The notes under the pieces are model-generated. The model did not search any database and was not told the DNA's origin. It worked only from the letters and a program-made list of their open reading frames with translations. Made by a program: the position numbers and the translations under genes. From Acidobacteriota bacterium (GTDB taxonomy: Bacteria; Acidobacteriota; Terriglobia; Terriglobales; Acidobacteriaceae): 49,819 nucleotides of DNA. The stretch is taken from the NCBI GenBank assembly GCA_003225555.1, contig QIAM01000067.1, forward strand, positions 1-49,819, written 5' to 3'. Below, in pieces: positions 17,436 to 26,081 of this stretch (the first letter of the stretch is position 1; every line of letters starts with the position of its first letter).

Positions 17436-20400
17436 ATGCCGAGGAAATTCAATTCTCTCCGTTTTTGGTGGTTGTTTCTATCGGTCCTTCTGGTTTGTAG
17501 CTCTGCCTTCGCACAATTCACTGCCAGCATTCAAGGCGTAGTGCAGGACGCCAGCGGTTCCGGCATTGCGAAAGCCACGATCTCGCTGACAAACAATGCC
17601 ACCGGAGTTATGTCGACCACCACGACCGATGCTTCCGGCAACTACCGCTTTTTGAGCCTCGCTCCCGGCTCTTACAGAGTGACTGCTGAGGCCTCTGGTT
17701 TCGCGAAGTCTGGTTCCGACATCACGCTGCTTACCGAGCAAAACCTAAGTGTGCCCATAACGTTGAAGGTTGGCTCGGTGTCTGAACAAATAACCGTGAC
17801 CGCCGAGGCACCTTTGGTCAACACGGCAGAGACTCGCAACCAGATGACGCTGGAGACACAATCGCTGTCGAGTCTGCCTCTCGAGGGCCGCAGCTTTATT
17901 TCGCTCGTGACGCTGGCTCCGGGCGTATCAGGGTTGGGAACCATGGGAGGCGGTACCCCGGGTGGCGGAGGAACGCCGGGATCCGGTGTGGACAACTACT
18001 CCACAGAAACCGCGGTGGACGTTAGCGCCAACGGGCAGGGCACGGTTGGAAACAAGTTCATTATCGACGGACTCGATGTCAACAGCAGCATTCGGCAAGG
18101 TGTTCTGAACCTGACCCCGAATCCTGATGCGATTCAGGAAACCAGCATTCAGGTGAATACTTTCTCGTCTGAATACGGCGGGGCCAGCTCCATCCAAATG
18201 ACGAGTACCACAAAGTCTGGATCAGATCAGTTTCATGGCTTGGCCAGTGACTATTTCCAGTACCAGAACATGTTTGGCGTGACAGAATTCATGGCGCCAC
18301 CCAACAATAAATATCACCCATTTCACAGCAACAATTTTTCAGGTGCAATCGGGGGACCGATTATCCCACACAAGCAGTTTTTCTTTTTCTTTTCAGTAGA
18401 GCCGCTTCGATCTTCTGCGGCCACCGGCGGGTCAACGATCAATTTCCCAGATTCGGAGTTTGCTGCCTTTGCCCAGGCCAACTTCCCCGACACTTTCGGC
18501 ACCAAGATCTTGAATACTTACGCACCTACAGGGCTGACAGGCGGGACGGTATCCAAGACAGCTAACGATATTTTTCCCGGCACGTGCGGTACGTCTGACA
18601 CCTTCAACCTGCCTTGCTCCACGGCGATGATTGACACGGGTGTTTTTAATTCCAGCAACTTCCGCAACGGCAACCAATACTTCATCCGTGTAGACAAATA
18701 CTTCAAAAACGACAGAATCTACGGGAGTTTCTTTCGCACCGATCTCAATTTCGGGGGCCCGGCTCCGATTCCGCAATTTTCATCGACCAACAAGAACTGG
18801 CAACGCGCTTTTCAAGTCAACTGGACGCACACGTTCAGCCCTACAACGCTCAATGACGCCATCTTTGCGCAGAACCGTATCGAGGGCGTTCAACATCAGA
18901 CAGGTGACTTTACGGTTCCTTCGGTAGGCGTTTCCGGACTCTCTAACCTAGATGGCTTCGGTGGTTTCTATGGCCAGGGCTTCGCGCAGGGTGATTTCAT
19001 CCAGCACAACTATCACTGGCGCGATGTTCTCACCCACGTTCGTGGCGCACACGTCTTGAAATTCGGTTATGAAGGGTGGTTCGGAGATGATGTGGAACCA
19101 TTCCAGGGGCCGTGGTCTACGCCAAAATTTCAATTCGATAATTTACTGGATTTGGCGCAAGACGTTGCCCATACAGAAGGTGGCGTGATGTACAACCCAA
19201 CCACCGGTCAGCAGCAGCTGTGGGAGTGGAACGCCGCATCCAGGACGTGGGGGATCTTTGCTGAAGATACGTGGAAGGCGAGACGGAACTTAAGCGTGAC
19301 GTTGGGATTCCGCTTTGACGATCAAGGCAATCCGTATTCTCGGGCAGATTCGACCGTGTTTGGTAACTTCTACCTAGGGTCGGGAACGACATTTGAAGAC
19401 CGAGTCGCGAACGGCGTCGCTAAGGCCACCAAGAACGCTCTTCGTGCCTCACCTAAGGCCTACAATCCCCGGGCGGGGTTCGCGTGGGATGTCAATGGAA
19501 AAGGTGACTGGGTTGTGCGCGGCGGTTTTGGCATGTATGCCAACTGGCTGTCGCAGGCCAATATTCAGGAGGAATTTCGAGGTAATCCACCCGGGCTTAT
19601 TTTGCCAACTTTTTCCCGCGATGGATCGACTCTACCGATTTTCACTCAGGGAACGGGGAGTAAACCTCCGTTTGGGTTTACATATCCCGGGCCATTGTGT
19701 GCGGTCCCGCCCTGCCTCAACGCAGCTGGAGGAGTCGCCGGTGCTAACAACCCAATTGGCGGTGTCAACCCCAACATAAAAACTCCGACTGCTTATATTT
19801 ATGCTGCAACGCTGGAACGAAAACTTGGCAACAATCTCGTAGCCAGCGTTTTGTACAGTGGATCGCACTCCGCCGATCTCGTTGCCAATGGCAACCAGGC
19901 AGGCACCGTCAGTTATGGCGCCGATATCAATGCCAAACCTGGGGATTTGCTGGTGAACGCAAACCCAACCAGACTCAACTCAAGTTTTGGGTCGATTGCC
20001 TACGCAGACAATGATCGCGTCGGCAACTACAACGGCGTGACTTTTAATCTTCGTGGACGTGCAAGGAGCGCCTTCTTTGACGGGTCATACACTCGCTCAA
20101 GTTCCAAGGATGATGCGGGCACCGGTGGCGCTGGCATCGGCAATGGCTCGTACCCAACCGCAATCAATCCGCACCAGTTCTACGGTCCGTCTCCGTGGGA
20201 CGTTCCTAACCGCTTTTCCCTGACGTTTGGGTATGAGTTACCCGCGTTGAACGGTGGGCATGGGGCAGTAGGCTTCTTAACAGGAGGGTGGGGAATCAGC
20301 GGTACGAGTATCTACCAGACGGGCTATCCGTTCACTGTTTTGACCACAGCACCGTTTAGCGCTGGAGGTGACTATAACGCTGACGGGGACAATTTGGACT

Positions 20401-20738
20401 ATCCGGATGTTACGAGCTATCACCAAGGGACATCGCGAAGCGATTATCTGACTGGCTCTATTTCGCCGGACCAGTTCACCATTCCAACACTGGGCACGAA
20501 TGGCAACCAGAAGACCCAGCAGTTCCGTCAACCTGCTTTTGCAGAGACGGACGTGACCGCGTATAAAGACACGCGCATCGGCGAGCGTGTTAACTTCCAA
20601 ATGCGATTTGAATTCTTCAACCTTTTCAACCATCCGAATCTTTTCCTCGATCCCAACCTGGCGAATGGTTCGTTTGGAAGGGCAGTCAGCCAGCAGTTGC
20701 CCAGAAACTGGCAGATCGGAGCCAAATTCACTTTCTAA
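17436..20738 (+). CDS. Oar-type TonB-dependent receptor with carboxypeptidase-regulatory-like domain
   Basis: I use ATG 17436 (GGAG at 17426-17429) instead of the TTG at 17424; the product is 1100 aa. Residues 9-27 form a signal peptide (FWWLFLSVLLVCSSAFAQ). Residues about 30-110 form the regulatory-like Ig domain (ASIQGVVQDASGSGIAKATI, GNYRFLSLAPGSYRVTA). The plug region includes LPLEGRSFISLVTLAPG and IIDGLDVNSSI, with a Gly-rich loop (GGGTPGGGGTPGSG) between. The barrel ends IGAKFTF with a terminal Phe. It is an outer-membrane active importer of unknown ligand. Its promoter and operator match those of the GH127 gene, which suggests an arabinose-containing glycan as ligand, an inference only. 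Confidence 0.92.
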   Translation: MPRKFNSLRFWWLFLSVLLVCSSAFAQFTASIQGVVQDASGSGIAKATISLTNNATGVMSTTTTDASGNYRFLSLAPGSYRVTAEASGFAKSGSDITLLTEQNLSVPITLKVGSVSEQITVTAEAPLVNTAETRNQMTLETQSLSSLPLEGRSFISLVTLAPGVSGLGTMGGGTPGGGGTPGSGVDNYSTETAVDVSANGQGTVGNKFIIDGLDVNSSIRQGVLNLTPNPDAIQETSIQVNTFSSEYGGASSIQMTSTTKSGSDQFHGLASDYFQYQNMFGVTEFMAPPNNKYHPFHSNNFSGAIGGPIIPHKQFFFFFSVEPLRSSAATGGSTINFPDSEFAAFAQANFPDTFGTKILNTYAPTGLTGGTVSKTANDIFPGTCGTSDTFNLPCSTAMIDTGVFNSSNFRNGNQYFIRVDKYFKNDRIYGSFFRTDLNFGGPAPIPQFSSTNKNWQRAFQVNWTHTFSPTTLNDAIFAQNRIEGVQHQTGDFTVPSVGVSGLSNLDGFGGFYGQGFAQGDFIQHNYHWRDVLTHVRGAHVLKFGYEGWFGDDVEPFQGPWSTPKFQFDNLLDLAQDVAHTEGGVMYNPTTGQQQLWEWNAASRTWGIFAEDTWKARRNLSVTLGFRFDDQGNPYSRADSTVFGNFYLGSGTTFEDRVANGVAKATKNALRASPKAYNPRAGFAWDVNGKGDWVVRGGFGMYANWLSQANIQEEFRGNPPGLILPTFSRDGSTLPIFTQGTGSKPPFGFTYPGPLCAVPPCLNAAGGVAGANNPIGGVNPNIKTPTAYIYAATLERKLGNNLVASVLYSGSHSADLVANGNQAGTVSYGADINAKPGDLLVNANPTRLNSSFGSIAYADNDRVGNYNGVTFNLRGRARSAFFDGSYTRSSSKDDAGTGGAGIGNGSYPTAINPHQFYGPSPWDVPNRFSLTFGYELPALNGGHGAVGFLTGGWGISGTSIYQTGYPFTVLTTAPFSAGGDYNADGDNLDYPDVTSYHQGTSRSDYLTGSISPDQFTIPTLGTNGNQKTQQFRQPAFAETDVTAYKDTRIGERVNFQMRFEFFNLFNHPNLFLDPNLANGSFGRAVSQQLPRNWQIGAKFTF

Positions 20739-20766
20739 CACTCTTTGCTAAGAGCTTGCAACCCTG

Positions 20767-20795
20767 CCGTTTCTACAAAAGCGGTGAGGCTTTTT
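20767..20795 (+). terminator. Weak candidate intrinsic terminator after the module B receptor
   Basis: CCGTTT (20767-20772) can pair with AAGCGG (20779-20784) with one G-U pair and a 6-base loop, followed by TTTTT at 20791-20795 after a short gap. The stem is short, so termination may be partial, allowing read-through into the TPR gene. Confidence 0.3.
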
Positions 20796-20845
20796 ATTGT
20801 CACTGATGTCTCTTAGAAATTGGCTATGCAGTATAAAAGTTAGTG

Positions 20846-22351
20846 ATGCGACGAACTGCGAAGGATTACCAGCTCCGAAGAGTTTGCGTCATTCTCACGC
20901 TAGCGCTGGTTCTGCCCTGGTCTCGCGCACAGAGCGCGGACCAGGTTGCTTCCATCTCTTCAGCATTGCATGAACGGGATTTTGCGAAGGCGCTCGAGCT
21001 GCTCCGTGCGGCCCTAAATAACTCCCCGGATAATCCGCAGCTATGGATCATGCAAGGCTTTGCCCATCTGGGTAAAGGAGAAAAGAAGGAAGCGCAAACA
21101 TCATTTGAGCACGCGCTGAAACTCTCTCCTGATAATGTCCAGGCTTTACAGGGAAAAGCTCAGATCGAATTTGACGCTGGCAGCACAGCCGCCATTCCAC
21201 TCTTGCAACGTTTGCTGCGCTTACAGCCCAACGATCCGACTAGTCACGGCATGCTTGCTGTTTTGGAATACCGGCGGGGAAACTGCCCTGTTGCGACTGT
21301 GCACTTTGAGAAAGCAGGCGCCCTATTCGATTCGCAGATCGAGGCACTTCACGCCTATGCCACTTGTCTGGTACGGCGCAGGAAGTTTGAGAAAGCTACG
21401 GCCGTTTTTCAGCGTGCCTTGGCCCTCAATCCAGACGACCAGCGTGAACGTCAGTTGCTGGCATCGATCTTGCTCATGGCGCAAAAGCCCCAGGATGCAC
21501 TCGCAACTCTGCAACCGCTGCTGCAAGGTGACACGCCAGACGTTCAGACTCTGGAATTGGCTTCGACTGCCTACGAAGACATCCACGACACGGAACGGGC
21601 CGTTAGTAGGCTTCGGCAAGCGATTCTGCTCGATCCACAGAAGGTCAATCTCTACCTGGATTTCGCCAACATCTCTTCAGTGCATCAATCGTTTCAGGTT
21701 GGGATCAACGTGGTCAACGATGGCATCGGATTATTGCCCAAGGCCGCGCCGCTCTATTTCGCGCGAGGCGTGCTCTATGTTCAATTGGCTGAATACGAGA
21801 AGGCACAAGCTGATTTTGAAAGGGCATACGATTTAGATCCCAGCCAGTCTCTGACAGCGGCGGCGCAGGGCATGGCAGCGGTACAGGCGAACGATCCCGA
21901 TCGCGCCTTGCAGACGGTGCAAGCAAAGCTAACGCGAAAGCCGAATGATCCGATTCTGCTGTACCTGCAAGCCGATGTCATCAGCCAGAAGGGAGCCGAC
22001 CCGGGAACGCCGGATTTTCAATTGGCGATGCGTTCGGCGAAGAAAGTCGTTTTGTTGCAGCCCACCCTTGGCGCAGCACGAGGCGTGCTCGCGAAACTTT
22101 ATCTACAGGCTGGTCAAAACAAGGAGGCTGCTGCCGAGTCCAGAAAGGCGCTGGCCAGCGATCCGAAAGACCAAGCGGCGCTGTACCACTTAATTCAAGC
22201 GCTGCGGAAGACTGGTGGCAAAGAGGAAATTCCCGAACTGCTCAAACGTCTGGCCGCGCTTCGTCAGGAAGCAACGAAGGAGGAAAGAGAACGCTACCGC
22301 TACCGACTGGTCGAAGGGGACGCGCAGGCGAATCCGCCGACCGCGCAATAA
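20846..22351 (+). CDS. Exported TPR repeat protein
   Basis: The product is 501 aa from ATG 20846 (a GTG at 20843 is directly before it). Residues 11-29 form a signal peptide (RVCVILTLALVLPWSRAQ). TPR units span about residues 32-490, for example QLWIMQGFAHLGKGEKKEAQ, PLYFARGVLYVQLAEYEKAQ and ALYHLIQALRKTGGKEEIPE. The protein ends in a Glu/Arg-rich charged stretch. It lies 107 bases after the module B receptor gene on the same strand and converges on the GH127 gene with 22 bases between. No enzyme motif is seen; a partner role for the receptor is inferred. Confidence 0.87.
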   Translation: MRRTAKDYQLRRVCVILTLALVLPWSRAQSADQVASISSALHERDFAKALELLRAALNNSPDNPQLWIMQGFAHLGKGEKKEAQTSFEHALKLSPDNVQALQGKAQIEFDAGSTAAIPLLQRLLRLQPNDPTSHGMLAVLEYRRGNCPVATVHFEKAGALFDSQIEALHAYATCLVRRRKFEKATAVFQRALALNPDDQRERQLLASILLMAQKPQDALATLQPLLQGDTPDVQTLELASTAYEDIHDTERAVSRLRQAILLDPQKVNLYLDFANISSVHQSFQVGINVVNDGIGLLPKAAPLYFARGVLYVQLAEYEKAQADFERAYDLDPSQSLTAAAQGMAAVQANDPDRALQTVQAKLTRKPNDPILLYLQADVISQKGADPGTPDFQLAMRSAKKVVLLQPTLGAARGVLAKLYLQAGQNKEAAAESRKALASDPKDQAALYHLIQALRKTGGKEEIPELLKRLAALRQEATKEERERYRYRLVEGDAQANPPTAQ

Positions 22352-22373
22352 TTGTTTCCGCTCGCGTCCAGTC

Positions 22374-24242
22374 CTACGATTTCACCTGAACGTAGGTGCT
22401 GTAATTCTCCTCACCGATGCTCATGAAAGGCCGCATCGAGACCTGCTTTCCATCGGACGAAGTCGCGAGCGAATCTCCCGCGGCATTCTTAGCTTCCACT
22501 GCACGCAACAATTCTGCTTTGTCGAAGCTGGGCTGGGAGTCCGCCACAGCAAACAGAACCAGCGGCCCGCGTATCAGCGCCATCTGCGTTGGATGCTGGA
22601 CATCCACCCGCTCCAGCCGCAGTGGCGTCGGTAGCGCGAGTTCGATCTGATCGCCGTCTTTCCAGGTGCGCTTCACCGCGGCAAACGTTCCAGCTTGTAC
22701 GTCGGAGATGCGCTTGCCGTTCACAGACAACACAGGATCAGCTCCTGCCCACGCTGGAATCCGCACGTAAACGGCAAACTCGGACGGCTGTGAAGCCGAC
22801 ACGCTGATCTTCACCGTGTTTTCGAACGGGTACTTCGTCTGCTGCGTCAGCCCGTACTTGAGTGTGCCGGTAGTCCATTTCACGGACGACGGCGTGAACA
22901 GATTCACGTAAACGCCATCCGTCGATTTCAAATAAGTGCTTACGTGATAGTCCGCTGCCAGCTGCGGGAAGGTGCCCGAGCAGCATGGCCACTTGTCGCG
23001 ATACCAGACTTTCTTCCCGGTGGTCGCGTAATCCGAGTAGTAGAACGATCTGCCGTCGGCCTGTACCGGCCACGCGCCCAGGATCGTGTTGTAGAGCACG
23101 CGTTCCATACTGTCGCCGTATTTCGAATCTTTGGTCACGCGCAGCAGATAGCGCGTGATCTTGAAGTGTCCGTAGGCGCCGCAGGGCGTCTCGAAGCTGG
23201 CGTGACTCGTGCGCAAGCTGTCGCCAAGCTGACCGCGGTTGGGCTCGCCGAAGCCCTCATCCGGGCCCCAACCGCTAGTGACGAAGCTCTGCCCGGTCGC
23301 GACCATTTCAAAGCCATTCCTTGCTGCACGTAGATGTTTCTCACTGCCTAACGTGATGTACGCCTGCATCGCGGAACTGAATGCGTTGACATGGCTGTAA
23401 GCGTGTTCAAAGGGAAGCACATTGTTGCCTTCGGACAGCGGATTAAAGTAGGCGTCGTCCTCGAGGTACTGCTTCCCCATGCCGCGATAGAACGTATTTC
23501 CCGTGCGCTGGTAAGCGAGGAACAGATTTTCCGGCAGGGTGTAAGTCTCATCCCACGTAAACGATGTGTCCTTATGCGGACGCGACCGCTGCTCCGCCCG
23601 CGACAATGCTTTTTCCGGCAAGTATGCTTTCATTGCCCGCGTCAATTTCAGATGGATATCCATCGCCATTGGGTCATGAACATATTCATGCGCATCTATC
23701 AATCCCACAGACACTTTGTCGTACGTGTAACCGGGAAGCCGGTAGCCGTCGAAAAACTTTGCCTTGGCGTCGAGAGTTTCCCCAAATCCTTTGACCAGGC
23801 GGTTGATCTTGGCCTTTGTCGCCTCGTCACCGGTGACGGCATACGCGCGGGCAAGGCCCGACACGTATTGTCCAAAGCTATGGCCGGCGATAAATCCGTG
23901 AAAGTCGCCTGTGTCCATATTGAAACCGGTCAGGTCGTACCAACCACCCATATCTTCGCCCGGAGCGGGTATTCCCGCGACCTGCCGGAACACTTTCAGC
24001 ATCCGGTCATCGTCAAGGTGAAGAAAGCGCGCGTGGTGCTCGTCAAACTGCTTTTTCATCGGCCCGTCGAACAGTTCGACGTCAGCGTAAGAGAATGTCG
24101 ACAGGGGAGTGTTTACTGCTACCGATCCGCGCCCCGAAGCAGATGCCCACGCAGGAATCGACCGCGCAGCATAAACGGCAGCGCTGGTTGCGCCTGCGGC
24201 TTTCATGAAAGTTCTCCGGCTGACCGATGCGGACAATGGCAT
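22374..24242 (-). CDS. Tat-exported GH127-like glycoside hydrolase (beta-L-arabinofuranosidase type, DUF1680)
   Basis: The product is 622 aa from ATG 24242 with AGGAG close upstream. A twin-arginine signal (SRRTFMKAAGATSAAVYAA) occupies residues 8-27, so the enzyme is exported folded, which suits a metalloenzyme. The body is an (alpha/alpha)6 barrel of the GH127/DUF1680 family. The zinc/catalytic cluster is visible as E351-T-P-C354 and W418-P-C420-C421-S-G; in the characterised family member a cysteine of the paired CC is the nucleophile and Glu-Cys-Cys-Cys bind zinc. The Glu-Cys spacing is one longer than the ETC I recall. The likely reaction is release of terminal beta-L-arabinofuranose, but family members vary. 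A promoter and palindromic operator lie directly upstream. Confidence 0.8.
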   Translation of the reverse strand: MPLSASVSRRTFMKAAGATSAAVYAARSIPAWASASGRGSVAVNTPLSTFSYADVELFDGPMKKQFDEHHARFLHLDDDRMLKVFRQVAGIPAPGEDMGGWYDLTGFNMDTGDFHGFIAGHSFGQYVSGLARAYAVTGDEATKAKINRLVKGFGETLDAKAKFFDGYRLPGYTYDKVSVGLIDAHEYVHDPMAMDIHLKLTRAMKAYLPEKALSRAEQRSRPHKDTSFTWDETYTLPENLFLAYQRTGNTFYRGMGKQYLEDDAYFNPLSEGNNVLPFEHAYSHVNAFSSAMQAYITLGSEKHLRAARNGFEMVATGQSFVTSGWGPDEGFGEPNRGQLGDSLRTSHASFETPCGAYGHFKITRYLLRVTKDSKYGDSMERVLYNTILGAWPVQADGRSFYYSDYATTGKKVWYRDKWPCCSGTFPQLAADYHVSTYLKSTDGVYVNLFTPSSVKWTTGTLKYGLTQQTKYPFENTVKISVSASQPSEFAVYVRIPAWAGADPVLSVNGKRISDVQAGTFAAVKRTWKDGDQIELALPTPLRLERVDVQHPTQMALIRGPLVLFAVADSQPSFDKAELLRAVEAKNAAGDSLATSSDGKQVSMRPFMSIGEENYSTYVQVKS

Positions 24243-24263
24243 CTCTCCTGGATGAGTTCTGTG

Positions 24264-24277
24264 AGCAAACGTTTGCT
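24264..24277. promoter_or_regulatory. LacI-family operator, perfect palindrome AGCAAACGTTTGCT
   Basis: This is a perfect 14-base palindrome with central CG, the classic form of a LacI/GalR-family operator. It lies 21 bases upstream of the GH127 start and at about +2 to +15 of the predicted transcript, so binding would repress. A 12/14 match is found at 17381-17394. A LacI-family gene is present at 46249 and is a candidate regulator, though not proven to be the one. Confidence 0.72.
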
Positions 24278-24285
24278 GCGTTTAA

Positions 24286-24314
24286 GGTTTACGCCGCTGA
24301 AGGCTGATTGTCAA
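24286..24314 (-). promoter_or_regulatory. Sigma70-type promoter of the GH127 gene
   Basis: On the minus strand TTGACA (24314-24309) is followed after 17 bases by TAAACC (24291-24286). The -35 is perfect and the -10 is poor, which is common in regulated promoters. The predicted start near 24279 places the palindrome 24264-24277 right at the start of the transcript, as in the module B receptor promoter. Confidence 0.55.
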
Positions 24315-24388
24315 CGCGATTGCATAGCGGGATTATGGTAATTGGACTGTGCGTTGAACACTGGGTCAGGGAAGATGCTCCGAGGCCT

Positions 24389-24669
24389 GTGCCTCATCAA
24401 AACCTTCCACGCAGAAGAAAAATAAACCAAGGCTCGCTTTGTGTCGTCCCAATTCTCGAGGTTGCTCCAAGGTAAAGAGCCGGGACGCAGGTTCAGGTTA
24501 TGGCGAAGGGGAAGCGGGCAAGCACCCAATGGCCGTATCACAGTTTGCCAGTACGAAGAATCGCTTGCCTACGCTGCAACAACGTAGCGATGATGCAGCC
24601 CACCGAGTCGAGCGAACGATTGAATCCTGCTTCCGTCGGCTGAGTCCCTCGCGACTGGGCGCCCATCGC
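24389..24669 (-). mobile_element. Decayed IS 3' end (integrase-type transposase C terminus and flank)
   Basis: This stretch is clearly homologous, base by base with small indels, to 26260-26553. Read on the minus strand it encodes the last residues of an rve-type transposase (GRPVARDS, IQSFARLGGLHHRYVVAA then stop), the usual C-terminal tail of a common acidobacterial integrase-core IS family. No start, DDE motif or other end is present, so it is a dead fragment. A ~26-base sequence (core CCTCATCAAAAC) occurs at both its borders (24386-24411 and 24675-24701) and again near 26260. Confidence 0.65.
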
Positions 24670-24840
24670 GATGCCTGTCCCTCATCAAAACTTCGTGCAG
24701 CCTTAGAATGAATGACTTGCAGCGGCTCGGGTTTTCGTGCCTCCGGATAAAATGTCGGCCATGTTCGCGTCGCTTCGGGCTTAATGGATATTGTGAAAAA
24801 CTGAAAGGACTGAGCCAGGCCATCCGTAGGCGGCGATCGC

Positions 24841-24876
24841 CCCGTCGGCAACTTCTGATGCAACCGACGGGTTTTC
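24841..24876 (+). terminator. Intrinsic terminator with no gene in front of it on the plus strand
   Basis: CCCGTCGG (24841-24848) pairs perfectly with CCGACGGG (24864-24871) around a 15-base loop, followed directly by TTTTCT. The T tract is on the plus strand, so it terminates plus-strand transcription. No plausible coding frame precedes it between 24700 and 24840; the region may hold a small RNA or leader. A perfect palindrome GGCGATCGCC (24832-24841) abuts it. Confidence 0.5.
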
Positions 24877-24900
24877 TACTCGCAGTATCCGTCGCCGCGC

Positions 24901-25593
24901 TTAGACCGGAACCAGGGGCTTTTTGAACCGGTACCTGCTTTCAAGCCAGGCATGTAGAACCTGGAGATCGCCCGGAGGAACGCGAATAAACTCGCAACCC
25001 GCGATACCATACTGGCGCGTCCACAGAACACGGGCTTGAATGTTGATTTCGCTCCTTAATCCTCGTAACGGAACCCGAAACGACAACATGCTGCCGACTG
25101 GCAGTTTCTCTTTGCAGGTCAGACCAACGCCGCCCTCGCCGATATTGGTGATCGTCAGGGAGAGTGTCCGGTTGTTCTCGTCGGTGGCTAGGACGGAGGT
25201 CATCAGGGCAAATCGAGTGTGTTTCCGGTAGTCCCGTAACATTCTGGAATAAGCTACTTTCAGCGACTTTGTTCCGGATTCAGCTGTCACGGGCTTGCGC
25301 AGCACAACGTGGACACCGGGTACGGCGCGATCCGCTGCCGAAACCGCAAGAATTGTCGGTTTCTGCCGCATGCGTGACTCGAAGATCTGCTGCATCAGCT
25401 CCGAAGAATACTCGGATTCCAAGTCAATCACGATGAGGTCGGTGCTACCCTCCGCCAACAAGTTCGCCGCTTTGGAGGGGCTCGGGCAAACATTGGTGTG
25501 GATCGAGAAGTCTTGCAGTATCGGGTCCATGGTGGAGAACACCGCCGGATCATGCGAGACAAGCAAGCACTCAAATGCCATTTCTGGGGTCAT
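24901..25593 (-). CDS. PilZ-domain protein with degenerate receiver-like N terminus
   Basis: The product is 230 aa from ATG 25593, which overlaps the stop of the upstream CheY-like gene (ATGA). Residues 1-110 look like a response-regulator fold (ECLLVSHD, LIVIDLES with an Asp near position 57, and VVLRKP with K100), but the acidic pocket after the first strand is lost, so phosphorylation is doubtful. Residues 120-225 form a PilZ domain: R123-K-H-T-R127 and N150-IGEGGVG match the RxxxR and (D/N)xSxxG c-di-GMP-binding motifs, with G replacing S. It probably responds to c-di-GMP in the cytoplasm. It forms a two-gene operon with the receiver protein. Confidence 0.82.
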   Translation of the reverse strand: MTPEMAFECLLVSHDPAVFSTMDPILQDFSIHTNVCPSPSKAANLLAEGSTDLIVIDLESEYSSELMQQIFESRMRQKPTILAVSAADRAVPGVHVVLRKPVTAESGTKSLKVAYSRMLRDYRKHTRFALMTSVLATDENNRTLSLTITNIGEGGVGLTCKEKLPVGSMLSFRVPLRGLRSEINIQARVLWTRQYGIAGCEFIRVPPGDLQVLHAWLESRYRFKKPLVPV

Positions 25594-26039
25594 AATTCGG
25601 TTTTCTGGGGGAGGATTGGCGAACTGAGCATCGAGAACTCGGCTTCGCCCTCGCGCTCGCTCTGTTCGTCCAGTATTCGCTTCACGATCTGAATCAGAGA
25701 TTCCGAGTGTTCGTGCAGCCCCAGCGTTGATTTGTCGAGGTAAGCCGTGGCGCCGTCCTTTTTCAGTTGAGGCTCGTTGGTCTGGGGAAGACTGCTGAGC
25801 ACAACAATGGGAACTCGGGAGGTCTGCGGGGTTGTTCTGAGTGATCGCAAGACTTCCGGTCCTGACAATTTTGGCAGCAACATGTCCAACAGGATCAGAT
25901 CAGGCACGCTTTCGCTAGCCAACCGCAATGCCTCTTCGCCGTCGCAGGCAGTCATCACACGGTAGCCGGCTCTCGCCAGGGTTCTTTCGTTCATCACTCG
26001 CGAGAACCTGCTGTCTTCGACCAAAAGAATCGTTGGCAT
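25590..26039 (-). CDS. CheY-like single-domain response regulator
   Basis: The product is 149 aa from ATG 26039 (preceded by a GTG; AAGGA lies 6-7 bases upstream). All receiver residues are present: E8-D9 acidic pocket (LLVEDSRF), phospho-acceptor D52 (DLILLDMLLP), S82 (VVLSS) and K103 (YLDKST, with D before K). There is no output domain, so it acts by protein contact. It is translationally coupled to the PilZ protein, which suggests a phospho-signal joined to a c-di-GMP readout. No histidine kinase is in the window. Confidence 0.88.
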   Translation of the reverse strand: MPTILLVEDSRFSRVMNERTLARAGYRVMTACDGEEALRLASESVPDLILLDMLLPKLSGPEVLRSLRTTPQTSRVPIVVLSSLPQTNEPQLKKDGATAYLDKSTLGLHEHSESLIQIVKRILDEQSEREGEAEFSMLSSPILPQKTEL

Positions 26040-26081
26040 CACACATCCTTTGGCACGTCGGGCTCCAGTCTGAACAACGGC

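Noticed and set aside
23391..24341. 316-codon plus-strand frame opposite the GH127 gene
   Set aside because: It is a shadow of the GH127 gene in a GC-rich region and runs through its promoter and operator.
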